From the NCBI GenBank assembly GCA_964433645.1, contig CAYSSK010000003.1, positions 18,572-82,571 of the forward strand: a DNA stretch of 64,000 bases, given 5' to 3'. Source of the DNA: Desulfofustis sp964433645 (lineage in GTDB: Bacteria; Desulfobacterota; Desulfobulbia; Desulfobulbales; Desulfocapsaceae). Both the position numbers and the translations under genes were made by a program. Below the pieces are notes generated by a model that was not told the origin of the DNA, made no database searches, and worked only from the letters and a program-made list of their open reading frames with translations. Shown piece after piece: positions 7,393 through 16,342 of the stretch (within the stretch, counting starts at the first letter, position 1; each line of letters opens with the position of its first letter).

Positions 7393-8583
7393 ATGAATAA
7401 AAGAGCTCTCGAAGGGATGAAGGTCCTCGATTTTACCCGTGTTCTTTCTGGACCATATGCAACGATGATCTTGGGTGATCTGGGGGCTGAGGTAATCAAA
7501 GTGGAACCCCCGGGGGGCGACGAGAGCCGCTCTTGGCCGCCGTTTTTGGAGAAGGGGGAAAGCGGCTATTTTTCAGCACTGAACCGGAACAAGCGATCCG
7601 TTGTTCTGAATTTAAAAAACTCTAAGGCCAAAGATGCCGCTCTTTCCCTTGCAGCATCATGTGATGTGGTAGTGGAAAACTTCACCCCTGGAGTAGCCGG
7701 CAAACTGGGCATAGGTTATGAGGATCTGAAGTCTGGAAATGCCGAGTTGATCTATTGTTCTATTTCCGGATTCGGACAATATGGCCCTTATCGGGATAAA
7801 AGGGCCTATGATCCGATCATACAGGGCATGACTGGACTTATGTCAATAACCGGGGAGAAAGAAGGGCATCCGGTAAAGATAGGGATACCAGTTACCGATC
7901 TTGTGGCGGCAGACCAGGCAGTAGCGGCTATTCTTGCGGCATACATCCACAGGCTCAAGACCGGAGAGGGGCAGTACATCGATATGGCGCTTTATGATGG
8001 AATAATTTCTTTGCTGACGATTATGGCAATGGATTATTTCGCAACCGGAAAACCTCCGGGAAGATGGGGTCTTGACCATATCCACAGGGTTCCGGCGCGG
8101 GCATTTGAGGCCAGAGATGGCCGCTGGGTACAGGTAGCCGCCACTAGTGATCCCATGTATGCCTCTTTTTGCAAAGTTATCGGACTTGAAAAGCTGATCG
8201 ATGACCCGAGATTTAAAACCAATCGGCTTCGTGTGGAAAACAGAAACGAAATTATGCCGATTTTGGAAAAAAGGATGAGTGAAAAGAACTCAGATCACTG
8301 GCTTTCACTTTTCAGCGAAGCCGGTATTCCCTGTGGTCCGATTCTTGACATTGGCGAGGTGTTTGAAGATTCGAACATAACGGCCAGAGATATGCTGTTC
8401 ACGATGCCTCATCCTGTGGAGGGAGAGATCCGCCAACTTGCCTCTCCTTTTAAGTTGTCGGAGACACCTGTAAATCCGTCCAGGCGACCTCCTCTTCTCG
8501 GAGAGCACACAAACGAGATACTCACGGGTATGCTCGGCATGGCAGAAGAAGATCTGGAAGCGGTATCCGGCGGTAAGAAATAA
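7393..8583 (+). CDS. Class III (CaiB/BaiF-type) CoA transferase
   Basis: 396 residues typical of formyl-CoA/carnitine CoA transferases: LEGMKVLDFTRVLSGPY at the start, LGDLGAEVIKVEPPGGD, NRNKRS, VVENFTPGV, and the VKIGIPVTDL segment whose Asp169 aligns with the catalytic Asp169 of oxalate formyl-CoA transferase. It moves CoA from a donor thioester to a carboxylic acid through an Asp-acyl intermediate. Sixty-three bases separate it from the preceding enzyme, so the two very likely share a transcript: this gene would make the CoA ester that the previous enzyme uses. The same pairing (CoA transferase plus desulfinase) is known for 3-sulfinopropionate catabolism, but class III transferases serve many acids and the substrate cannot be read from sequence. 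Confidence 0.88.
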   Translation: MNKRALEGMKVLDFTRVLSGPYATMILGDLGAEVIKVEPPGGDESRSWPPFLEKGESGYFSALNRNKRSVVLNLKNSKAKDAALSLAASCDVVVENFTPGVAGKLGIGYEDLKSGNAELIYCSISGFGQYGPYRDKRAYDPIIQGMTGLMSITGEKEGHPVKIGIPVTDLVAADQAVAAILAAYIHRLKTGEGQYIDMALYDGIISLLTIMAMDYFATGKPPGRWGLDHIHRVPARAFEARDGRWVQVAATSDPMYASFCKVIGLEKLIDDPRFKTNRLRVENRNEIMPILEKRMSEKNSDHWLSLFSEAGIPCGPILDIGEVFEDSNITARDMLFTMPHPVEGEIRQLASPFKLSETPVNPSRRPPLLGEHTNEILTGMLGMAEEDLEAVSGGKK

Positions 8584-8668
8584 AAAGCAGCCCCCCATAA
8601 AAGATTAACCGTATGATTGATCTTAAGGGGACAATTACTTCCAACAACAAACAAAGAGGGACGGTGTT

Positions 8669-9115
8669 ATGCAAATTATTAAGCTGAGAAAGGGGAAATT
8701 TTTGATTGGAGGAGTACTTCTTCTGGCACTTTTCATGGTTTCATGCGCCTCTTTTGCTACTGGAATAAGTACCGCGCCGGTATCATTGGATTGTGTGTCA
8801 GACGTCGCCCTTGAAATGGAAACCGACAAGGCGCATTTGACCGAGTTTAAGTGCCTGATCGAACCGTTCAGAGGCAAGGATGTGGTTTGGTACGCTTTTG
8901 AGGTGCAAAACGTTTCCGATCAGCCTGCTCGATTCATTATTCGCGTTATACCCGATGCTGGTCCCGCTTTTTCTGGTTTACTCCCGAGAACCGGAGAACC
9001 CAAAGAATTTCCGGTTTTGGGCCCTGGCGAGAAACAGGCGGCCAAATACCCCATGAATACCCTCGATTTGATTCCGCCCCAGCTCTCTGTGGTTGTGGGC
9101 GAGGAGATTCGATAG
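8669..9115 (+). CDS. Putative lipoprotein of the TRAP operon, unknown function
   Basis: 148 residues: a basic N-terminus, a hydrophobic segment and a lipobox-like LFMVSC at about residues 21-26, so probably lipid-anchored. The mature part has strand-rich segments (DVVWYAFEVQNVSDQPARF, FPVLGPGEKQAAKYP) suggesting a small beta-sandwich; two or three further Cys occur. I do not recognise a family, and it is not DUF1850, the usual small companion of TAXI transporters. GAGGG lies before the ATG. Its position between the CoA transferase and the TRAP binding protein suggests a role in uptake or in the envelope step of the same pathway. Confidence 0.7.
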   Translation: MQIIKLRKGKFLIGGVLLLALFMVSCASFATGISTAPVSLDCVSDVALEMETDKAHLTEFKCLIEPFRGKDVVWYAFEVQNVSDQPARFIIRVIPDAGPAFSGLLPRTGEPKEFPVLGPGEKQAAKYPMNTLDLIPPQLSVVVGEEIR

Positions 9116-9139
9116 ATAAGCCAAAAATGGAGGATGGTT

Positions 9140-10126
9140 ATGAAAATTACGAAAACTTTGTTTACGTTTTTTATTTTTATCGCGGTGTTTATAGTGGCCG
9201 GTTTAGCAGGTAACTGCCATGCAAAGGAATATAAATACATAAATATTGCAACTGCAAGCATGGGCGGAACGTTTTACCCGCTGGGCGGAGGCATGGCAGA
9301 TGTTCTTTCAAAGAATCTTAAGGAATTGTTGGGGTATCGTGTCAGTGCGAGTATTCAGGCAACAGGCGGTTCGGCTGAAAACGTACGGCTTGTTGACCGC
9401 GGGAGAGCTGAAATCGCTCTTGCCAATGGCAGCTCAGCTTACGAGGGATATCACGGTACAGGGGTTTATGAGAAGACGGGGAAAAAGGAAGTGTCGGCCA
9501 TTTTTGCCTTATATCCGTCGCCTGTCCAGTTGGCGACGCTCGACGGAACAAAAGACATCCAGGAGATTATAGATATAAAAGGTAAAAAAATAGCGGTGGG
9601 ACCTCCTGGATCCGGCACTGAAAATGATGTCAGAAATATCATCGACGCGCTGAATATAAGCTACGATGATTTTGACCAGGCGTTTCTTTCTTTTGGCGAG
9701 ATGGCCATGTCGCTGCGTGACAATGTGATCGATGCAGCTTTCCATACTGCTGGGCTTCCGGTGGCATCACTTGTGGACCTGAGTACGACGAGGAAAATCC
9801 GGTTTATTGAATTTTCCAAGCAGGAGCTTAAGAAAATATTCGATACTTTTCCATATTATTTCGAGTTTGAGATCCCTGCAGATATCTATCGTGGTGTCAA
9901 CATCCCGGTTCGCACGATCCAGACCCCGGTTATTTTGATCTGCCATCCCGAGATGCCGGAAGATGTCGTCTACAAAATAACCAAGGCTCTTTATGAAAAC
10001 CGTAAACGGCTGGTTGAAGTCCACTCAAGTGCAAAGTGGATTACAAAGGATTTCATGAAAAACTCGCCGATCCCATTCCACCCTGGAGCGGAAAAATATC
10101 TCAGGGAAATAGGGGTGCTTGAATAA
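9140..10126 (+). CDS. TAXI-family TRAP transporter solute-binding protein
   Basis: 328 residues with a signal peptide (about residues 1-24, cleavage near NCHA-KEYK). The mature start, YINIATASMGGTFYPLGGGMA, is the TAXI signature region, and IKGKKIAVGPPGSGTENDVR and FHTAGLPVASL follow. It captures a small organic acid in the periplasm for the permease at 10293. An ATG at 9134 is also in frame, but TGGAGG ends at 9133, which gives proper spacing only to the ATG at 9140. No ligand can be assigned; characterised TAXI proteins bind compounds such as glutamate and 2-oxoglutarate. The gene is 24 bases behind the lipoprotein gene. Confidence 0.9.
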   Translation: MKITKTLFTFFIFIAVFIVAGLAGNCHAKEYKYINIATASMGGTFYPLGGGMADVLSKNLKELLGYRVSASIQATGGSAENVRLVDRGRAEIALANGSSAYEGYHGTGVYEKTGKKEVSAIFALYPSPVQLATLDGTKDIQEIIDIKGKKIAVGPPGSGTENDVRNIIDALNISYDDFDQAFLSFGEMAMSLRDNVIDAAFHTAGLPVASLVDLSTTRKIRFIEFSKQELKKIFDTFPYYFEFEIPADIYRGVNIPVRTIQTPVILICHPEMPEDVVYKITKALYENRKRLVEVHSSAKWITKDFMKNSPIPFHPGAEKYLREIGVLE

Positions 10127-10166
10127 AACAGTTTTAAAACAAAGGCTTTGAAAGAAAATGGTGCCC

Positions 10167-10211
10167 GTCCCGGCGTTTAGTTAAGATCGGGCCGGACGCC
10201 GTTTTCGGGAC
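10167..10211. promoter_or_regulatory. Hairpin between the TRAP binding-protein and permease genes
   Basis: GTCCCG (10167-10172) pairs with CGGGAC (10206-10211) and the adjacent GCGT (10173-10176) with ACGC (10196-10199), leaving a six-base bulge on one side. There is no following T-run. It could stabilise the upstream mRNA and so raise binding-protein levels over permease, a common arrangement in transport operons. Confidence 0.35.
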
Positions 10212-10292
10212 TGCCGTATGAACAAGGCGATGCAGGCACATTGCCGAATTGAATCTTTGTAAGTGCCATGACATAAAAAGGAAGTGGAAAAA

Positions 10293-12284
10293 ATGGACGA
10301 GACTGTGAAAATAAACGAGCAGGTTAACAAAGTTAGCGGTCGAATTGATTTCGATAGTATGAAAATCGCTCGCGACAGCATTTTTCCACAGTTTAAATAC
10401 CGGATCGATCATTGGCTGGTGATGTTGGTTGCCGCCGGATGGTCAATATTTCAGCTTTACACGGCCGGTTTCGGGGTTTTATTCGCTATTCCTCAGCGCT
10501 CAATCCATGCAGCATTCCTTTGTGTTCTTGTTTTTTTTCTTTTCCCGGCAACCAAGAGACTCAACACGGTTCCTCGAAATCCTAATCTTTTTTTTGACCG
10601 TATACCCATTATTCTCACAATCTTAAGTCTTTTCTATCTTCTCGGGAACCTACATGAAATTCTTGACCGGGCGGGAGTGCCGACTCAGGCCGATATAGTT
10701 TTCGGGACGATTTTTATTGCAATGGTCTTGGAGGCCACCCGGCGGTCCATAGGCCCTGCCTTGGTGATTGTCTGCCTAGTGTTTCTGTTTTATGCGTATT
10801 TCGGCAGGCACATACCCTACCCCTTGGACCACAGGGGCTTTGATATCGAATCCATAGTTTCACATATGTTTATAACAACAGAGGGCTTGTGGGGGGTTCC
10901 GGCCGGTGTATCGGCAACCTTCGTCTATATTTTTATCGCTTTTGGGGCCTTTCTTGAAATAACTGGAGCCGGCCGTTTTTTTATCAAGCTGGCCTTCAGC
11001 TTCATGGGCCATATGCGAGGAGGACCAGCAAAAGCCGCTGTTGTCGCTTCAGCTTGCATAGGATCCGTTTCCGGAAGTGCTGTTGCAAACGTTGTTACCT
11101 CGGGAACTTTCACCATACCCCTGATGAAAGCCACAGGCCTGTCAAAGCGTTATTCCGCAGCAGTGGAGGCCTGCGCATCTTCGGGTGGCCAGCTGGTTCC
11201 GCCGATAATGGGTGCGGCGGCCTATATAATGGCCGTGTATACCGAAACTCCTTTTATTTACATTATACTTGCAGCAATTATACCGGCTTTACTGTTTTTT
11301 CTGGGCGTTTTCATGTCGGTTCATTTTCACACGCTCAAGGAAGACATTCGGAAAATCGAGCTAGAGGATCTTCCAAAGACTAAAAGTGTTCTGAAAGAAG
11401 GTGGGCAATATCTTGCTCCTCTGATCCTGCTTATCGTACTTTTGGTCATAGACTGGACGCCATTGAAAGCTGGCTTTTATGCATCCATGTTTGTTCTGGT
11501 TCTGGGGTTTTTCCGCATGCGCAAACAGGATCGACTAGGCGCTTCGGATATCTGGTTTGCACTTCTGCTTGCCGCAAAAAACGCCATTTCCGTTGCAGCC
11601 GCCCTCCTTGCCGCCGGTATTGTTGTGGGCGTCGTAAGCCTTACCGGAATGGGGCTAAAGTTCGCCAACATGATAGAATATCTGGCCATGGGCAATTTCT
11701 TTTTAACGCTTTTCTTCACGATGGTGACTTCTATTATCCTGGGGATGGGACTTCCGACTTCTGCGTGCTATGTCGTACTGGCCATACTGGCCGCTCCCAT
11801 ATTGACCAACCTTGGCGTACCACTGCTGGCCGCTCACTTTTTTATATTGTATTTCGGAGTACTCTCCGCAATTACACCACCGGTTGCAATTGCGGCTTAT
11901 GCAGGCTCGGGAATAGCTGGCTCAAAACCGTTTGCAACCGCGATGCTGGCGATTCCACTGGCTCTCTCTGGTTTTATCATTCCCTACTGGTTCGTGTATG
12001 ACAATTCCTTGATGTTGTATGGTCCTTGGTATCAAACCTTCCTATCTACGTTTTTTGCAATTCTCGGTGTCATTGCCATGTCTGCAATGACGCAGGGATA
12101 CCTGTTGACAAAGTTGGAATGGTACGGGCGTATCGCAATGGTGGCGGCTTTTTTCCTCCTTTTCATTCCCAACATATATACAAAGCTTGCAGGTCTCCTG
12201 TTGCTCGTTGCATATTGCCTTTATCAAAAAAGAATTTTGGTAAAGCGTAAAGTTACAATGGCAGTATCCGGACAATCACGTTGA
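10293..12284 (+). CDS. TRAP transporter fused permease (DctQM type)
   Basis: 663 residues, nearly all membrane-embedded, with a small N-terminal DctQ-like part fused to a large DctM part, as is usual for TAXI systems. Signature stretches include GFDIESIVSHMF.TTEGLWGVP, GGPAKAAVVASACIGSVSGSAVANVVTSGTFTIP and GMGLPTSACYVV. It couples solute import to an ion gradient, probably Na+. The ATG at 10293 is chosen because AAGGAAG precedes it by about eight bases; a GTG at 10284 lies inside that site. It lies 166 bases downstream of the binding-protein gene, with a hairpin between. Confidence 0.92.
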   Translation: MDETVKINEQVNKVSGRIDFDSMKIARDSIFPQFKYRIDHWLVMLVAAGWSIFQLYTAGFGVLFAIPQRSIHAAFLCVLVFFLFPATKRLNTVPRNPNLFFDRIPIILTILSLFYLLGNLHEILDRAGVPTQADIVFGTIFIAMVLEATRRSIGPALVIVCLVFLFYAYFGRHIPYPLDHRGFDIESIVSHMFITTEGLWGVPAGVSATFVYIFIAFGAFLEITGAGRFFIKLAFSFMGHMRGGPAKAAVVASACIGSVSGSAVANVVTSGTFTIPLMKATGLSKRYSAAVEACASSGGQLVPPIMGAAAYIMAVYTETPFIYIILAAIIPALLFFLGVFMSVHFHTLKEDIRKIELEDLPKTKSVLKEGGQYLAPLILLIVLLVIDWTPLKAGFYASMFVLVLGFFRMRKQDRLGASDIWFALLLAAKNAISVAAALLAAGIVVGVVSLTGMGLKFANMIEYLAMGNFFLTLFFTMVTSIILGMGLPTSACYVVLAILAAPILTNLGVPLLAAHFFILYFGVLSAITPPVAIAAYAGSGIAGSKPFATAMLAIPLALSGFIIPYWFVYDNSLMLYGPWYQTFLSTFFAILGVIAMSAMTQGYLLTKLEWYGRIAMVAAFFLLFIPNIYTKLAGLLLLVAYCLYQKRILVKRKVTMAVSGQSR

Positions 12285-12364
12285 AAATCGAAGAAGATTG
12301 ATTTTTCTTCAAATCGGCCTGTCCCTGCAGTATCAGCGTATGGACAAACCTTTTCTTGAAAACC

Positions 12365-12406
12365 AAAGGCCCTTTGAAATATATTTGTTTGAAAGGGCCT
12401 TTTTTT
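12365..12406 (+). terminator. Rho-independent terminator after the TRAP permease
   Basis: AAAGGCCCTTT (12365-12375) is the exact reverse complement of AAAGGGCCTTT (12392-12402), and the right arm runs into a seven-base T-run. It closes the operon that begins at the sigma-54 promoter and separates it from the regulator gene. Confidence 0.88.
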
Positions 12407-12448
12407 ATCGTTCGTATTCGCTCCAGCTGATGCCAAAGAGATCTTGTC

Positions 12449-14395
12449 GTGCCATTTAAAGGAAAAAAATTTCAATTTTCACTGGTCGTGCATTCGACTG
12501 AGGTAGCCAACAGTGTCAGGGCCATCTCTGACGTGGAGATTGAAGATCTCAATGTGACCCTCGTGGACCTTGATCAAGCCGTGCCCGAATCGCGTAGATT
12601 GCTCGACGAGGGATACGAGGTCATTATCGGGCACGGGGGCACTGGTGCACTTATTACTCAAGAAATAGGCCATTCAGTGGTTAATATTCCGACCACCTTC
12701 TTGGCAGAGATCAATGCCATTCAAAAAGCAATGGAATACGGCCGCTGCATAACCGTGACGAGTTTCATGGAACCACGGGAAGGGATTAAGACCATTGAAA
12801 ATTTATTGCATATAGAGATACGCCAGATTGTTTTCAACTCGGGCCGGGAGTTGGAATACGAAGTCAATGCGGCCATTGATGAAGGTTATACGGTATGGGT
12901 CGGAGGCGGAGTCAGCCGAAAAATAGTCATTGGCAGGGGAGGGCACGCGGTTATTATTCAGCCGAATCGTAAGGATATACAGGCCGCACTGATCCAGGCA
13001 AGGGCTATTGCCCTGGCCAAGCGGAAAGAGGCGGAGCATGTCCAGAAACTTAGGACAACGCTTCAAATTGTATCAGAGGGAGTCATCGGGATAGATGCAA
13101 AAGGTCGTCTCAGCTTCTATAATCGTTCGGCAAACGACATACTGGGACATGAACTGGGAGAAAGTTGCATAGGCAGGTCTTTTTCAAGCATGAATCTTGA
13201 ACTGGGGCTCATAGACGTGTTGACATCCAGGAGCCCTCAGATCGATGAATTCAAGACCATTAGAGGTAAGAATCTTCTCGTAAACTCTCTACCGATTCTC
13301 ATCGAAAATCGAATCCAGGGAGCCGTGGCACTCTTCCGGGAAGTAGAAGCAATTCAGAACATTCATCGGAAAATCAAGGAGAAGGCTTATTTCAGAGGGT
13401 TTTCAGCCAGGTACAGTTTCGATGACATACGGTATCAGAGTCCCAAAATGGAAAAACTTATTCAACGAGCCAGGAAATTTTCGGTCACCGATGGGACGAT
13501 AATGATAAAAGGGGAAACCGGAACGGGCAAGGAACTACTGGCTCACGCTATTCATAATCACAGCCCCAGAAAAGACCAATCTTTTGTGGCTGTCAATTGC
13601 GCGGCATTACCGGAAACACTTTTGGAAAGCGAACTTTTTGGACATGAGGAAGGCGCGTTTACCGGGGCGAAAAAAGGGGGAAAGGTCGGTTTGTTTGAAC
13701 TGGCCCATTTAGGGACAATTTATTTGGATGAAATCGGAGATATAACCCTCGGAATGCAGCTTAGGCTCCTGCGGGTACTTGAAGCCAGAGAAGTCATGCG
13801 TGTTGGCGGGGATAGAATTGTTTCTGTTGACTTGAGGGTTATAGCCTCAACGCATAAGGACCTTCGGGAGAGCATCAAGGGTGGTAAATTTCGGGAGGAT
13901 CTCTATTATAGGCTGGCACAGCTTAGGTTGCAGATCCCTCCCTTGAGGCAGAGGCTCGAAGACATCTCGGTAATAACCTCTCCTTTGTTTAAGCAGTTTC
14001 AGAGAACTCCGCAAAGCATCAGCGGGTCGATGATATCTTATCTTGCAAAGCATTCCTGGCCGGGTAACATTCGGGAGCTGAATTCTTTTCTTGAGAGTTA
14101 TCTCATCATGTTAGGTGATCGGACAAACGATGAAGATCTTTTTAGAGATCTTTTCAGTGAACATCTTGAGAATGACTGTTCTCACGGCACAGAAAATACG
14201 GCTAGCGAAGATGTGTTTTCCGGTAAAAAGTATAATGCTTCGACCCTAAAAACACTGCCCTTCAAGGTGCGATTGAAGATCGCCGAAAAGGCGATTATTG
14301 AAGACGTCTTGGAATCATGTGGCTATGACCGGAAAAAAACCGCCGATCGACTAGGCATAGGAGTCACCACACTATGGCGAAAGTTAAAAGACTAA
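12449..14395 (+). CDS. Sigma-54-dependent activator with PrpR-type N-terminal domain
   Basis: 648 residues. The first 190 or so form a PrpR_N-like sensor (LVDLDQAVPESRRLL, IGHGGTGALI), followed by a PAS-like region (about 200-315, VSEGVIGIDAKGRLSFYN), the AAA+ domain with Walker A GETGTGKE, the sigma-54-contacting GAFTGA loop and LDEIGD, and a Fis-type helix-turn-helix at the end (KKTADRLGIGVTTLWRKL). PrpR itself responds to 2-methylcitrate; relatives sense other small acids. The start is a GTG with only a weak site, so a few residues are uncertain. It lies in the same orientation as, but after the terminator of, the transporter operon, and is the obvious activator of the promoter at 6067. 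Confidence 0.9.
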   Translation: MPFKGKKFQFSLVVHSTEVANSVRAISDVEIEDLNVTLVDLDQAVPESRRLLDEGYEVIIGHGGTGALITQEIGHSVVNIPTTFLAEINAIQKAMEYGRCITVTSFMEPREGIKTIENLLHIEIRQIVFNSGRELEYEVNAAIDEGYTVWVGGGVSRKIVIGRGGHAVIIQPNRKDIQAALIQARAIALAKRKEAEHVQKLRTTLQIVSEGVIGIDAKGRLSFYNRSANDILGHELGESCIGRSFSSMNLELGLIDVLTSRSPQIDEFKTIRGKNLLVNSLPILIENRIQGAVALFREVEAIQNIHRKIKEKAYFRGFSARYSFDDIRYQSPKMEKLIQRARKFSVTDGTIMIKGETGTGKELLAHAIHNHSPRKDQSFVAVNCAALPETLLESELFGHEEGAFTGAKKGGKVGLFELAHLGTIYLDEIGDITLGMQLRLLRVLEAREVMRVGGDRIVSVDLRVIASTHKDLRESIKGGKFREDLYYRLAQLRLQIPPLRQRLEDISVITSPLFKQFQRTPQSISGSMISYLAKHSWPGNIRELNSFLESYLIMLGDRTNDEDLFRDLFSEHLENDCSHGTENTASEDVFSGKKYNASTLKTLPFKVRLKIAEKAIIEDVLESCGYDRKKTADRLGIGVTTLWRKLKD

Positions 14396-14447
14396 TTTCT
14401 TTCATTTAAATCAACGTTTTGCGGGGAGACAACTTGATCTGGCCTGT

Positions 14448-14632
14448 CAAAGAGAGAGCATAGTCTTGGAGAACCACTTGCAAAAAAAACATGTGCACAT
14501 GATGATAGCAATTTCGGCGAAATATTCGGTTGCCGCGGCTGTTGGCTACTTGAAAGGTAAATCGGAATCTACATTGATCGTATCTATGTTGGGCAAAGGA
14601 AGAACTATAGTGGTATGAGTTTTTGGGGCACG
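14448..14632 (+). pseudogene. IS200/IS605-type TnpA fragment
   Basis: A short piece of Y1 transposase in two frames: KKHVHMMIAISAKYSVAAA and VGYLKGKS come from one frame, and IYIDRIYVGQRKNYSGMSFW from the next. The HxH metal site (HVH) is present, but both ends of the gene are missing. It marks the right side of the island directly after the regulator. Confidence 0.7.
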
Positions 14633-14757
14633 GTTAACGATGATGCCGCCGCCAAGGCAAAATACTATGGTCTGATCGACATTCTGATTCCACTCGCAAA
14701 GCACTTCCCGAATGCTTTTTACCCTTTCAAGGAGCGCTCTCCCGTGACAACAAGTGA

Positions 14758-15406
14758 GTGAAAATGGCAGCACTCATTCCATGGAAAGAGTTCGAGGCGC
14801 GTACAAGAAGAACTTCGCCAAGAGTGGTACAGGACACCTTGCACTCTCTGTCAGAATGGCACGTACCGGCTAGATCATCAAGGAAGAACAGAGGGCAATT
14901 GACCGAGCGTGCGTCGAGCAGATCACGGAGAATCCATATCTGCAGTACTTCTGTGGCCTCAAGGCTTTTATCACAGATCCTCCATTTGATGCCTCCATGT
15001 TCGTCCATTTTCGCAAACGCTTCCCGGCGGAGGCCTACCGCAACCGTTTTTGCTACTACCCGGAGTCGGCCCATGCCAAAAGATTTATCGCCATCGGGAC
15101 AATCGCCAGTACTGCGAGAAGAGATGAATCCGCTTGTCCGGTCCCAGGCATGGACGACCACCAAAAGTTACTGAAAGCATCGTTCGAGCTCTGAAGACTG
15201 CAGGAAAACTGGCCAGGTAGGATGAGATCGCCAGAAATGCGGTTGAAGGTAAATTCGGTCAACCGGGAAACGGCGCTACAGCCTCAACCGCATCATGACC
15301 AGGATCGCCTGCGCCAGTAAGACTGCCATAACATTGAGCTTTTGGGTTATGAACCTGAACAGGTGGCAGACCACCTTCGTTCTTTTCTTTTTTCAAAGAT
15401 CAATGG
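14758..15406 (+). pseudogene. IS5-family transposase remnant
   Basis: Recognisable blocks in shifting frames with internal stops: LIPWKEFEAR, then YKKNFAKSGTGHLALSVRMA, VEQITENPYLQYFCGLKAF, PPFDASMFVHFRKRFP, then after further damage EGKFGQ and KRRYSLNRIMTRIACASKTA. These are the conserved N-terminal and C-terminal parts of IS5-type transposases; the middle, with the catalytic Asp residues, is mostly deleted. No terminal repeats could be placed. From here to 15550 there is only the probable upstream region of etfB. Confidence 0.75.
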
Positions 15407-15550
15407 CGTTTTCTCGATCTTACGGTCTGTCTTGTCGAATTACCTCGTTCCTGCATAAAATCCTGCAACATAACGAAGAGAAAGAGGAAAAACTTGTTCG
15501 GCAAGCCCTAAGTATAGGTAGTCAGATAGCTACCAACTCGTGAGGAGAAT

Positions 15551-16342
15551 ATGGAAATTCTAGTCTGTGTCAAAAGGGTGCCCGACACCGCGAAAAACAA
15601 GATTGAAGTGAATGTCGATGGTACCGACATTAACCGCGATGATCTAGTCTATTCGGTAAATGATTGGGATAACTACGCGGTCGAAGAGGCGATTCAGATC
15701 ATAGAGCGGATGGGCGGCAAAGTTACGGTGGTGACCATCGGCGATGATGGGGCGGAAGCGGTCCTGAGAAGAGAGATGGCCATGGGTGCCAATGAGGGGC
15801 TGCTGGTGTCCGACGATGCCTTTGTTGGGTCTGATGGCCGGGGAGTTGCCGTCATTCTGAAGGCAGTGGTAGAAAAGGGCAATTATGACTTGGTTCTTAC
15901 CGGTGCCCAGGCCGATGCCGGTGCCAGTCAAGTTGGTGGCATGCTTGCCGCGATGCTTGATCAGCCTTACGCCTCCCCAGTTGTTCATATTGAGGTGATC
16001 GACGACAAAACCCTGAAGGTGGGACGGGAAGTCGAAGGCGGCAAAACGGAAATGAATGAGATGCAAATACCTTGCGTGTTGTCGGTGCAGACCGGGATCA
16101 ATAAACCTCGATATGCCGGCCTCCGAGGAATTCGAAAGGCCGCCTCGATGGATATACCGGTTCTCCGCGCAGTAGATCTTGGTGTCACTGGTGATGCTGT
16201 CGGTTCGGCTGGCGCACGGGTCAAGGTGGAGGACTATTTTGTACCGAAACTTGGCGCAGGAGCGGAAATGCTTGATGGCGACATGGACGAGATTGTCGAG
16301 AAACTTGTTACACTTTTGAAAGCCAAGGGGGGGCTGAAATAA
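15551..16342 (+). CDS. etfB: Electron transfer flavoprotein, beta subunit
   Basis: 263 residues matching EtfB: MEILVCVKRVPDT start, NDWDNYAVEEAI, VTIGDDGAEAVLRREMAMGA, LVLTGAQADAGASQVGGMLA and the PCVLSVQTGINKPRYAGLRGI segment. With EtfA it accepts electrons from acyl-CoA dehydrogenases and passes them to a membrane quinone reductase or, in bifurcating types, to ferredoxin; I cannot decide the type. TGAGGAG precedes the ATG. Its stop overlaps the etfA start by one base, so the two are translationally coupled. It lies 1.1 kb after the PrpR-like regulator, beyond IS debris, so co-regulation with the enzyme at 6148 is uncertain. Confidence 0.95.
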   Translation: MEILVCVKRVPDTAKNKIEVNVDGTDINRDDLVYSVNDWDNYAVEEAIQIIERMGGKVTVVTIGDDGAEAVLRREMAMGANEGLLVSDDAFVGSDGRGVAVILKAVVEKGNYDLVLTGAQADAGASQVGGMLAAMLDQPYASPVVHIEVIDDKTLKVGREVEGGKTEMNEMQIPCVLSVQTGINKPRYAGLRGIRKAASMDIPVLRAVDLGVTGDAVGSAGARVKVEDYFVPKLGAGAEMLDGDMDEIVEKLVTLLKAKGGLK

